From NCBI GenBank assembly GCA_021823875.1, contig JAKAMD010000092.1, forward strand, positions 1-10,343: 10,343 nt of DNA, in the 5' to 3' direction. This DNA comes from Pseudomonadota bacterium. GTDB lineage: Bacteria > Pseudomonadota > Alphaproteobacteria > Rhizobiales > Xanthobacteraceae. Both the position numbers and the translations under genes were made by a program. Below the pieces are notes generated by a model. The model had not been told where the DNA came from. It did no database searches and was given only the letters and a program-made list of their open reading frames with translations. Every line of letters starts with the position of its first letter. The first letter of the stretch is position 1. Below are positions 1-8,795 of this stretch, one piece after another.

Positions 1-888
1 ATCTCGGACACCTATCCGCCGGGAACAGCCGGCGTGACGCTGGGCGGTGTCGGCAATATCCCGGCGACGACGATCAATGCTTTGAGCGGGCGGGCCACGA
101 CGGCACCGACCTACCATCCACATGTTGTGAACGCCGCGTTCGGCGGGGTTCTCAATATCCTCGGCAATAATGTCACCATGGGCACTCTCTATGGCGCCGG
201 CGCACGCAAATACCGTATCAAGCACCGGCAAGGCACCAGTGGAAGCTTCGCGAATTTCCGGCAGAATTGGTCAAACTACCATTGGGTCGGAGGTACCTAC
301 GTTCTGGAGTCGTTTGGTCCCGACGCCGACGACATGTATCCGCTGCCTAATCCGGCGGATGATTATTCCATCCAGAAGCTGCTGCTGCAGTGGAACACGA
401 GGGGAGCCGTCAACGGCATCCACCAATTCGAGGCCGAGTTCTTCAACGCCGGCGGCGGTGCGGTTCCGTCTCCGGCGCAGACGCTGACTTTGTTGGTCGA
501 CAACTCGGCACCTGACGTTGAGATTCTCGGCATCCGCTACCGCGGTACGGACATCAAGCCCTGCGACATTGTCGATATTACAGCGCCACCGGCTCCGGTC
601 GAGATTCACATCCGGGCGTCCGATGCGGCCGGTAATCTCAATAGCTATGCGCTCAACGCCTACTACGGGATGAACCAGCAGTTTCCTTTGGCGTCCGCCG
701 GCTACCCGGGCATCGGCGATTGGCATGGGCCGAGCCCCGATCCCTGGATATCGGCTCCGCTGTCATTCCCGCCGCAGACCTGCGCTTATCAGTTCCGTCT
801 CGGCGCCACTAAGCGCATCACCAACGGCTATGATTACATCGGATATTGGGAAACGACCGATCACGTAACCTTGCGCAAAGTCCCATAA
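1..888 (+). CDS. Unrecognised, probably exported Ig-like protein, C-terminal part
   Basis: The frame is open from base 1 (reading ISDTYPPGTAG...) and ends at TAA 886-888, so the true start lies outside the window; the GTG at 34 is only an internal codon. At least 295 residues are visible. I recognise no family. The text is rich in Gly, Asn, Tyr, Pro and aromatic residues, with short beta-prone stretches. The stretch around DNSAPDVEILGI followed by EIHIRASDAAGNLNSYAL (bases about 499-654) resembles a bacterial Ig-like or cadherin-like beta-sandwich with its typical D-x-A-G-N turn. Only two cysteines occur (KPCDIV and PQTCAY), compatible with one disulfide in an exported protein. No membrane anchor or sorting signal is seen at the C-terminus. 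It faces the PPIase gene across a 62-bp gap with a hairpin. By eye its base composition is somewhat less GC-rich than secA, especially towards the 3' end, which could mean later acquisition. Coding status is fairly sure; the function is unknown. Confidence 0.75.
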   Translation: MSDTYPPGTAGVTLGGVGNIPATTINALSGRATTAPTYHPHVVNAAFGGVLNILGNNVTMGTLYGAGARKYRIKHRQGTSGSFANFRQNWSNYHWVGGTYVLESFGPDADDMYPLPNPADDYSIQKLLLQWNTRGAVNGIHQFEAEFFNAGGGAVPSPAQTLTLLVDNSAPDVEILGIRYRGTDIKPCDIVDITAPPAPVEIHIRASDAAGNLNSYALNAYYGMNQQFPLASAGYPGIGDWHGPSPDPWISAPLSFPPQTCAYQFRLGATKRITNGYDYIGYWETTDHVTLRKVP

Positions 889-897
889 ACCACAGCT

Positions 898-926
898 GTG
901 CATCGCTCCGCTCAGGAGCGATGCAC
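898..926. terminator. Perfect hairpin between convergent genes, likely bidirectional terminator
   Basis: GTGCATCGCTCC (898-909) and GGAGCGATGCAC (915-926) are exact reverse complements, giving a 12-bp stem with a 5-nt loop (910-914). It lies 9 bp after one stop codon and 24 bp from the other, where two genes converge. The T-tracts on both sides are short (about three Ts), so it is not a textbook intrinsic terminator, but position and stem strength fit transcription ending or 3'-end protection for both genes. CACAGCTGTG at 891-900 is a separate small palindrome overlapping its left edge. Confidence 0.55.
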
Positions 927-950
927 CTGTTTGGCCGCAGAATCCGGTGA

Positions 951-1883
951 TTACTTCTTCTGTTCCGGTTGTGCGCCCGGAGCAGCAGGCGCCGGCTTCT
1001 TGTCGTCGGCGGTCTTGTAGAACTTTTCGATCTTGGCCTCGGCCCTGAGCTTGGTCACCAGCTCGGCCTGCGCCTTGCGCGTCACGTAGTTCTCGATCTG
1101 CGCCTTGACCTCGTCGAACTTCGGCGCCGGCTTGATGCGGTTGTCCTCGACCTTGATCACGTGCCAGCCAAACTGGGTCTTCACCGGGCCGGAAATCTCG
1201 CCCTTCTTCAGCTCGAAGGCGACCTTGGCGAATTCCGGCACCATCTGGTCCTGGGTGAAATAGCCGAGATCGCCGCCGTTGGCCTTGCCGGACGGGTCCT
1301 CGGTGGTCTCCTTGGCCACCGTCGCGAAGTCCTCGCCCTTCTTCAGGCGGGCGATGATCGCTTCGATCTTCTTCTTGGCCGCCTCGCTCGCCTTCTCGTC
1401 GCCGGCGGCAGCGCGGATCAGGATGTGACGGGCGTGCACTTCGCGCTGCTCGCCCATCTGCTTGACGGCGTCGTCATAGACCTTGTGCATCTCGGCATCG
1501 GTCTGCGCCGCCTTGCCGACCTGGTTGAGCAGGTCCGCCATCAGCAGCTTCTTGCGGGCGAATTCCAGTCGCTTTTTGAAGTCGGCGCTGTCGCCGATCT
1601 TCTTGGCTTCGGCCGCCTGCGCCACCAGGATCATGTCGGCCGTGAACTGCACCAGATAATCTTTCTTGGCGTCGGCCGACATGGGCGGAAGCTGACCGGC
1701 CTCCTCCTCGGCGATGGCGAGGTCGCTCTCATGAATTTCGACGCCGTTGACCTTGGCGACCATGGGGTCCTTGGCGGCATCTTGCGCGTGGAGCGGGCCG
1801 CCGGCAGCCAAAAGAGCCGTCAAGAGCAAGCTCAGGGCAGCGGCGAGGAAACCGGCTCGGCGGGCGAGAAACGGGATGGTCAT
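951..1883 (-). CDS. Exported parvulin-type peptidyl-prolyl cis-trans isomerase
   Basis: Catalyses cis-trans isomerisation of X-Pro bonds and probably helps exported proteins fold in the periplasm, in the manner of SurA/PrsA chaperones. From the ATG at 1883 it has 310 residues. A basic start followed by a long Ala/Leu stretch (residues about 9-28) ends at LHA-QDA, a plausible signal peptidase I site near residue 33. A mostly helical N-terminal chaperone region follows (about 40-145). The parvulin (rotamase) domain spans about 147-247 and shows the family signatures ARHILI, GGDLGYF and FGWHVIKV. The last 20 residues are a Lys/Pro/Ala-rich tail. The upstream ATG at 1889 is less likely because the AAGGA motif would be only 1 nt from it, against 7 nt from 1883. 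The gene is divergent from secA, so an export motor and an export chaperone share an intergenic region. I recall argJ following this gene in many relatives; here another gene is present instead. Family call is sure; client proteins are unknown. Confidence 0.93.
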   Translation of the reverse strand: MTIPFLARRAGFLAAALSLLLTALLAAGGPLHAQDAAKDPMVAKVNGVEIHESDLAIAEEEAGQLPPMSADAKKDYLVQFTADMILVAQAAEAKKIGDSADFKKRLEFARKKLLMADLLNQVGKAAQTDAEMHKVYDDAVKQMGEQREVHARHILIRAAAGDEKASEAAKKKIEAIIARLKKGEDFATVAKETTEDPSGKANGGDLGYFTQDQMVPEFAKVAFELKKGEISGPVKTQFGWHVIKVEDNRIKPAPKFDEVKAQIENYVTRKAQAELVTKLRAEAKIEKFYKTADDKKPAPAAPGAQPEQKK

Positions 1884-1890
1884 GGCCATG

Positions 1891-1895
1891 TCCTT
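1891..1895 (-). promoter_or_regulatory. Ribosome binding site that decides the PPIase start
   Basis: On the minus strand AAGGA sits 7 nt before the ATG at 1883 and only 1 nt before the ATG at 1889. Normal spacing therefore favours the shorter protein beginning MTIPFLARR. Confidence 0.6.
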
Positions 1896-2039
1896 GGAAG
1901 GGGTTGGTCCGCCGTCGGGGGCGGGCTAGTCCGCGCCCTTGTCACCCAACGGGGCGGGCTTTGCAATGGTCGACAGGCCATGAAACCTTGACGTCCGCGT
2001 GACAGGAACGGCCGGTTCGGTCCCCTGGCATGCCGCCGA

Positions 2040-2068
2040 TTGACAATAATCCGACCCCCTCCTATCTC
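2040..2068 (+). promoter_or_regulatory. Sigma70-type promoter for secA
   Basis: TTGACA at 2040-2045 is a perfect -35 box. After 17 bp comes TATCTC at 2063-2068, a 3-of-6 match to TATAAT with the conserved TA start. It points towards secA and predicts a start near 2075 and a leader of roughly 128 nt. A second -10-like string, CTATAAG at 2165-2171, is closer to the gene but has no matching -35 box. The rest of the 319-bp divergent region (1884-2202) shows no convincing gene. I see no strong promoter for the minus-strand PPIase in it. Confidence 0.5.
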
Positions 2069-2124
2069 TCCTTCGGCCTTGCTGGTCGCGCGTTTCGCGT
2101 CGATTTTGCCCGAAAAGTGCCGCA

Positions 2125-2140
2125 TTCCGGAGCGCCGGAA
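2125..2140 (+). other. Small hairpin in the secA leader
   Basis: TTCCGG (2125-2130) and CCGGAA (2135-2140) form a perfect 6-bp stem with the tetraloop AGCG. It would lie inside the secA leader if transcription begins at the promoter near 2040-2068. No run of T follows and no SecM-like arrest peptide was recognised upstream, so a regulatory role is only possible. Confidence 0.3.
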
Positions 2141-2188
2141 GCATAATCCGGTTGCCGGAGCGTGCTATAAGGCGCGCCGGCTCAAATC

Positions 2189-2193
2189 AGGAG
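2189..2193 (+). promoter_or_regulatory. Ribosome binding site of secA
   Basis: AGGAG lies 9 nt upstream of the ATG at 2203. It supports the start MIGAVARKLFG, the usual SecA N-terminus, over an in-frame TTG at 2152 that would add 17 residues and place this site inside the coding region. Confidence 0.75.
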
Positions 2194-2202
2194 TTCTTCC
2201 CC

Positions 2203-5003
<2,801 letters not shown>

Positions 5004-5004
<1 letters not shown>

Positions 5005-5027
5005 GGGCGGCCTTTATGCGCCGTCCT
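5004..5027 (+). terminator. Weak hairpin just after secA
   Basis: AGGGCGGC (5004-5011) can pair with GCCGTCCT (5020-5027) over 8 bp including one G-U pair, with an 8-nt loop. It begins at the last base of the secA stop codon. There is no T-tract, so full termination is doubtful; it might reduce read-through or protect the secA mRNA end. Confidence 0.25.
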
Positions 5028-5049
5028 TGCGTGCGGGCGTGCTCCTGCC

Positions 5050-5259
5050 ATGCTGACGCCTGACGTTCTCAAGAGCTATCTGCGCGAAATGCCGCGCGGC
5101 CACATCTTCGATCTGCGCTATGACCTGTTCTCCGCGGTGTTTCCGCCGGGTGCCAGCGACCGTGCTGCCTGGGCCGCGCTCAAGGCACTGGCCGACGCCT
5201 GCGATATCGTGGTGAAAGACTTTGCCGACGAGCAGCGAATCGAACTGATCAAGCGGTGA
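5050..5259 (+). CDS. Small conserved-looking protein of unknown function (69 aa)
   Basis: An ATG-to-TGA frame of 69 residues, beginning MLTPDVLKSYL and ending RIELIKR. I do not recognise a family. It has no signal peptide, membrane segment or cysteine pair; one Cys lies in DACDIVV. The middle (HIFDLRYDLFSAVFPPGASDRAAWAALKALADACDIVV) could fold as a strand or loop followed by an amphipathic helix, suggesting a small soluble alpha/beta protein. Third codon positions are strongly G/C like its neighbours, which supports real coding. It starts 45 bp after secA and ends 22 bp before the CoA-transferase start on the same strand, so it probably shares a transcript with one or both. No good Shine-Dalgarno motif is seen, so translation may be weak or depend on the upstream gene. 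A link to export is not shown. Confidence 0.65.
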   Translation: MLTPDVLKSYLREMPRGHIFDLRYDLFSAVFPPGASDRAAWAALKALADACDIVVKDFADEQRIELIKR

Positions 5260-5272
5260 TCGTCGCGCAGGC

Positions 5273-5277
5273 GAGGT
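5273..5277 (+). promoter_or_regulatory. Ribosome binding site of the CoA-transferase
   Basis: GAGGT lies 4 nt before the ATG at 5282 and 7 nt before the ATG at 5285. Either ATG can be the start, with 5285 having the more usual spacing. A GTG at 5276 overlaps this motif and is an unlikely start. Confidence 0.5.
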
Positions 5278-5281
5278 GGCA

Positions 5282-6727
5282 ATGATGGCGCAGGGCGACG
5301 TTCAACCCACAAGCAGCGTTCTAACCGAGCTCATGGCGCTGCGCGGCCTGTCGCTGCCACCGGCCGGCGAGGTGCGCATCACCGGCAACGATCCCTTTTT
5401 CCGCGCGCCGTTCCGGATCGGCGAGACGGCCGCCGCCGCGCTCGCCGCCATCGGCATTGCCGCCAATGATATTTGGGAGTCGCGTACGGAGCGCCGCCAG
5501 TCGGTGGCGATCGGCGTGCGTCAGGCCGCCGCCACTTTGCGCACCGTCGATTACACGGCGCGGCGCAACGCGGCCGGCGTATTCGAGCGCGTGCCGTTGT
5601 CTGCGGCGCACGCGCATATGCTGACGGTCACCCAGCCCTGGTCGACGCGCGACGGCCGCTGGTTCCTGCCCCATCTGAACCTGCCGCATCTGTCCGCGCG
5701 CGTTCTGGGCGTGCTCGGCTGCGAGAGTACGCCGGAAGCCGTCGCGGCGGCGGTTGCGCAATGGAATGCCGACGATCTCGAAGAGGCGATCGCGGCGGCG
5801 GGTGCTTGCGGCGGCACCATCCGCACGCCGGAGGAATGGCTCGCGCATCCGCAAGGACAACGGCTGGCGAAGAAACCGGTGATCGAAATCGCGCGCGACC
5901 GCGACGGCCCGCCGCAGCCGTTTCATCCTGGCGCGCGTCCGCTGGCCGGCGTGCGCGTGCTCGATCTCACCCGCATCCTGGCCGGGCCGGTCGGCGCCCG
6001 CGCGCTTGCCGAGCACGGCGCCGACGTGCTGATGGTCACCGCCGCGCATCTGCCGCAGGCGCCGGATCATGTGCGCGACACCAGCCACGGTAAACGCAGC
6101 TGCTTTCTCGACTTCCGCCAGGCCGCCGACGCGGCGCGCTTTGCCGCATTGGTGCGCGAAGCCGATGTGGTGTTCGACGGCTACCGGCCGGGCGTGCTCG
6201 GGCAGTTTGGTTTTGCCCCGGACGATCTGTTCAAGCTCAAGCCCGACCTCGTCCATGTCTCGATCAGTTGTTTTGGTTCGGACGGTCCCTTCGGCGGCCG
6301 TGCCGGCTGGGAACAGGTGGCGCAGGCGGTGACCGGCGTCTGCCACAGCAACGGCGTGCTCACCGAGGCCGGCCGGCCCAAGCTCGTGTTCGCGCCGATG
6401 TGCGACTACATCACCGGTTATCTCGCCGCATACGGCGCCATGCTGGCTTTGGCGCGCCGTGCGCGCCAGGGCGGCGGCTATCGCGTGCAGGCTTCGCTCT
6501 GCAAGTCGGCCATGCTGGTGCAGCGGCAAGGACTGTTGGAGACGTTCGATGAAGCGCCCGAGCGGCTCGATGCGCATGAAGTCGATGCACAGTCGGTGGT
6601 CGCGGATACCAGCTACGGTACGCTCAGGACGCTCGGCCCCGCGCTCAAACTGTCGGAGACGCCGTGCCGCTGGGACCGCCCGACGCCGCAGCTCGGCGGC
6701 GACGCGCCGGAATGGTTGCCGCGCTGA
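5282..6727 (+). CDS. Family III (CaiB/BaiF) CoA-transferase with rearranged domain order
   Basis: Family III enzymes move CoA between acyl groups, or racemise 2-methylacyl-CoA, through a catalytic aspartate. This 481-residue cytosolic protein carries the usual N-terminal signature, but only from about residue 220: PLAGVRVLDLTRILAGPVG, then GADVLMV, SHGKRSCFLDF (GKRS 270-273), YRPGVLGQFGF and VSISCFGSDGPFGG. The likely catalytic residue is Asp375 in MCDYITGYLAAYGAML. The usual extreme C-terminal motif (LSETPCRW, about 457-464, then LGGDAPEWL) ends the protein. Motifs normally found between these two blocks lie instead in the N-terminal half: DGRWFLPHLNLP near 125 and GGTIRTPEEWLAHPQG near 178-192. 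Residues about 45-95 (FRIGETAAAALAA...RTERRQSVAIGVRQAA) look like the end of a first catalytic block without its Asp. The substrate cannot be told from the sequence. The start may be 5285 instead. The 3' end overlaps the convergent GIY-YIG gene by 83 bp. Family is sure; activity is likely but untested. Confidence 0.92.
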   Translation: MMAQGDVQPTSSVLTELMALRGLSLPPAGEVRITGNDPFFRAPFRIGETAAAALAAIGIAANDIWESRTERRQSVAIGVRQAAATLRTVDYTARRNAAGVFERVPLSAAHAHMLTVTQPWSTRDGRWFLPHLNLPHLSARVLGVLGCESTPEAVAAAVAQWNADDLEEAIAAAGACGGTIRTPEEWLAHPQGQRLAKKPVIEIARDRDGPPQPFHPGARPLAGVRVLDLTRILAGPVGARALAEHGADVLMVTAAHLPQAPDHVRDTSHGKRSCFLDFRQAADAARFAALVREADVVFDGYRPGVLGQFGFAPDDLFKLKPDLVHVSISCFGSDGPFGGRAGWEQVAQAVTGVCHSNGVLTEAGRPKLVFAPMCDYITGYLAAYGAMLALARRARQGGGYRVQASLCKSAMLVQRQGLLETFDEAPERLDAHEVDAQSVVADTSYGTLRTLGPALKLSETPCRWDRPTPQLGGDAPEWLPR

Positions 6728-6986
6728 GGCGTTTCGGCCGTAGTTTCTGCGCCAGCTGCTTGCGGAACTTGCGATCGCGCTTGAGGTGCCATTCGCGGCT
6801 CATGGCTTCGCGCCGCGTGGCGAAGCGTTCTTCATGCAGCAGCATCCAGGTGCGCCCGCGCGTGAAGCGCGCGCCCTTGCCGGCATTATGCTGGGCGAGG
6901 CGGCGCGCCACGTCGTGAGTCCAGCCGACATAGGTCAGCGGTCCGTTACGCGTGATGGTGCCGAGCACATAGACGAAGCTGTCCAT
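6645..6986 (-). CDS. GIY-YIG domain endonuclease-like protein
   Basis: A 113-residue protein of the small single-domain GIY-YIG group (YhbQ/UPF0213 type), whose members are putative DNA-acting nucleases with mostly unknown biological roles. The paired motif is visible as YVLG (6-9) and YVG (19-21). The conserved Arg follows in DVARRLAQHN (about 25-34), then KGARFTRGRTW, and the metal-binding Glu is near residue 65 in EAMSREWHLKR, matching the family's E-x-x-x-K pattern. Residues about 85-113 are Arg/Ala/Ser/Pro-rich, do not look like the fold, and are encoded where the gene overlaps the 3' end of the CoA-transferase on the other strand. The ATG at 6986 is preceded by GAGG only 1 nt away, a poor ribosome site, and an in-frame TGA lies just upstream, so no longer start exists. 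It follows the L,D-transpeptidase gene after 114 bp holding a palindromic repeat. Domain call is sure; target and role are unknown. Confidence 0.9.
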   Translation of the reverse strand: MDSFVYVLGTITRNGPLTYVGWTHDVARRLAQHNAGKGARFTRGRTWMLLHEERFATRREAMSREWHLKRDRKFRKQLAQKLRPKRLSAATIPARRRRAAASGGPSGTASPTV

Positions 6987-6999
6987 GCCTCGTCATAGC

Positions 7000-7044
7000 G
7001 CAGGATCCCGAAAAGTGGGTACCGGTTTTCGGAAAAGGTTATGC
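7000..7044. repeat. Intergenic palindromic repeat, Rhizobiales-type
   Basis: CCGAAAA (7008-7014) and TTTTCGG (7026-7032) are exact inverted arms around the palindrome GGTACC (7018-7023). The outer flanks GCAGGATC (7000-7007) and GGTTATGC (7037-7044) are an imperfect inverted pair. I recall closely similar elements, with flanks GCATGATC...GATCATGC, in large numbers between genes of Bradyrhizobium, Mesorhizobium and relatives; that is memory, not a search. It lies between the L,D-transpeptidase and GIY-YIG genes, where its RNA could fold and influence the junction. The remaining bases of the 6987-7100 gap hold only AGAGCTGAAAACTCT (7055-7069), a weak inverted repeat. Confidence 0.7.
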
Positions 7045-7100
7045 GCCGGCAAAAGAGCTGAAAACTCTGAACGGATCGAAACTGCCTGCGCGGCCGGAAT

Positions 7101-8789
7101 TTAGCGGATGCCATACCAGCGCGAATCGAACGAGCCGGTCGGCACCACCGGTTGCGCGCCCGTCATCAGGTCGATGCTGCTCGGGGCCGGCGCGGAATAG
7201 GCGGTGCGCATCTGCGGCTGTGGCGCCACAGGCTGTTGCTTGGCCTGCCGCACCGCCGGTCTGGGCTCCGGCTCCGGCACGTTGCGCGTCACTGTCTTCG
7301 CGAGATGCTGGGGTCTGGCCGCTACCCGGGCTGGGTGAGGATGCAACGTCACCGGCGCGGAGGCGGTCTGCACGGCAGCGCGCTTCGGCTTGGCGGCAAG
7401 ATCGGTATTGCCGCCGCGCGTCGCCGCCGGGGCGCTTTCGCTGGTGTCGGCGTTATCGGCCACAGCGGCTGGCGCCTGTGCCGCGTTCGCTTTGCCGCCG
7501 CTGAACAGCTTGCCGAAGAAACCGGCCACGGCAGCCGGCCGCTGACTTGGCGCAGCGCCTTCCTTCGCTTGCGGTGCCGGTGTCGGCATGGGCACGGTCG
7601 CCGGCGTCACCGACGCGCTCGACTCGGGTGCTTGGGCCGGAGTCGACGAGACGCTGGCAAGCTGGACTGTCGCCGGCTGGGTCACCTTCGGCGGCACACC
7701 CTGCAGTTCGGCGGTCGGCACCGCCGGGTTGGGCGTATGCGGCAGCGCGCCCGGCGCGGTATTGCCGTAGACGTCATAGACATTGGCCGCAACTTGCTGC
7801 CCGACGCCCGACGCGGCGATCTTGCTGGCGAAGACAGGGTTCATGCCGCCGTCGACGCCATGCGGGATCGGCACGGTGGACACGTTCTCGGCGATGTAGT
7901 TCGCCATCTTGAGCTGCTCGTGCCGGCGATAATTCAGCACTGCATCGGCGACGGTCGGATCAAGCCGATAGGCCGGGCAGGCGCCGCGCGGGTTGAACTG
8001 CAGCGGCTTGGTGGAGTTCTCCGGCGCCGCCGCGTCGAACACGTAACGCTTCTCGCACACCGCCACCTTCGGTTCCTGGCGGGTGGCTTCGAAGTCGTCA
8101 TAGCCTTGCTTCAGCATCTTCCAGAAGGCGAAGTTCGGATTGTTGCGGTGCCTTGCCATGTTCAACGCGGTCATGCGGAACGGGAAGGCCTGCAGTTGGA
8201 ATTCCTTCTGCCCGCCGAAGAAGGCATCGCGGGCCAGCACGTAAATCTCTTGGATCTGCTCGTCGGTCATGGCGTAGCAGCCGGCCGAGGAGCAGTCGCC
8301 ATGCACCATCAGCTCCGAGCCGGTGTAGTTGTGCGCGCGGTCATAGGTGTTGGGAAAGCCGGTATTGAAGGCGAGATAATAATTCGAGTTCGGATTCATC
8401 TGCGCCGGGGTGATGGTGTAAAAACCTTCCGGCGCCTGACGATCGCCTTGCTTTTTCTTGGGGCCGAGCGCGCCCGACCAGCGGCAGATCGGATAGGTCT
8501 TGAGCAGCGCGAACTGGCCGTCGCGGTTCTTCTTCCAGACCTCCAGTTCCGCCTCTTCCTTGAAGATGCGGACCAGGATCGGCGAGTCCTTGTCCATGTT
8601 CTTTTCGGCGATCGATGCCACCATGCGTTCGGAAAGCGGCGCGAGCGCGCGGCCGTTGGTGGGAATGTCGCCTGGATTACAGCCGGCAAGGGCCACTGCG
8701 GCGGCAATCGCCGCGGGCGCGAGCAGCGCGCGGAGACGGGGTCGTATCAAACGCAAAACTCCCCCTCGTGGCAGGCCCATCTTTAGCAA
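7101..8789 (-). CDS. Lipoprotein-type L,D-transpeptidase (YkuD fold, YafK-like) with Pro/Ala-rich tail
   Basis: YkuD-fold enzymes form or cut L,D-cross-links in peptidoglycan, or attach proteins to it, using a catalytic Cys in the periplasm. From the TTG at 8789 there are 562 residues. A basic N-terminus and hydrophobic stretch (about 19-34) end in the lipobox LAGC with Cys37, so the protein is probably lipid-anchored. The catalytic domain (about 70-210) begins ILVRIFKEEAELEVWKK and holds the active motif VHGDCSSAGCYAMT with His163, Gly170 and Cys171. Residues about 210-345 are a second, YafK-like region containing ACPAYRLD and MNPVFASKIA. About 346-550 is low-complexity Pro/Ala/Thr/Gln, possibly a wall-spanning linker, and the end is SFDSRWYGIR. 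AAGGA 6 nt before the TTG supports that start; the ATG at 8780 would remove three residues. Which of cross-linking, hydrolysis or protein attachment it performs is not decided by the sequence. Confidence 0.92.
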   Translation of the reverse strand: MLKMGLPRGGVLRLIRPRLRALLAPAAIAAAVALAGCNPGDIPTNGRALAPLSERMVASIAEKNMDKDSPILVRIFKEEAELEVWKKNRDGQFALLKTYPICRWSGALGPKKKQGDRQAPEGFYTITPAQMNPNSNYYLAFNTGFPNTYDRAHNYTGSELMVHGDCSSAGCYAMTDEQIQEIYVLARDAFFGGQKEFQLQAFPFRMTALNMARHRNNPNFAFWKMLKQGYDDFEATRQEPKVAVCEKRYVFDAAAPENSTKPLQFNPRGACPAYRLDPTVADAVLNYRRHEQLKMANYIAENVSTVPIPHGVDGGMNPVFASKIAASGVGQQVAANVYDVYGNTAPGALPHTPNPAVPTAELQGVPPKVTQPATVQLASVSSTPAQAPESSASVTPATVPMPTPAPQAKEGAAPSQRPAAVAGFFGKLFSGGKANAAQAPAAVADNADTSESAPAATRGGNTDLAAKPKRAAVQTASAPVTLHPHPARVAARPQHLAKTVTRNVPEPEPRPAVRQAKQQPVAPQPQMRTAYSAPAPSSIDLMTGAQPVVPTGSFDSRWYGIR

Positions 8790-8795
8790 TCGTTA

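Noticed and set aside
969..1991. 340-codon open frame antisense to the PPIase gene
   Set aside because: It is a shadow of the high-GC coding strand, has repetitive Leu/Gly/Arg composition, no known motif, and runs into the secA promoter region.
1880..2144. Short minus-strand frames in the secA/PPIase intergenic region
   Set aside because: They are Arg/Pro/Gln-rich, have no ribosome site, overlap the probable secA promoter, and resemble random high-GC frames.
2152..2202. N-terminal extension of SecA from a TTG codon
   Set aside because: The AGGAG site would lie inside the extension, and SecA proteins normally begin close to the ATG at 2203.
5321..6577. 418-codon open frame antisense to the CoA-transferase
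   Set aside because: Arg/Ala/His-rich shadow with no domain; the plus strand has clear CoA-transferase motifs.
7055..7069. Inverted repeat AGAGCTGAAAACTCT after the L,D-transpeptidase gene
   Set aside because: The stem is only 4-5 bp and the following T-run on the minus strand is short, too weak to call a terminator.
7152..8786. 544-codon open frame antisense to the L,D-transpeptidase
   Set aside because: It is an Arg/Gly/His-rich shadow. The minus strand holds a lipobox and an intact YkuD active-site motif.
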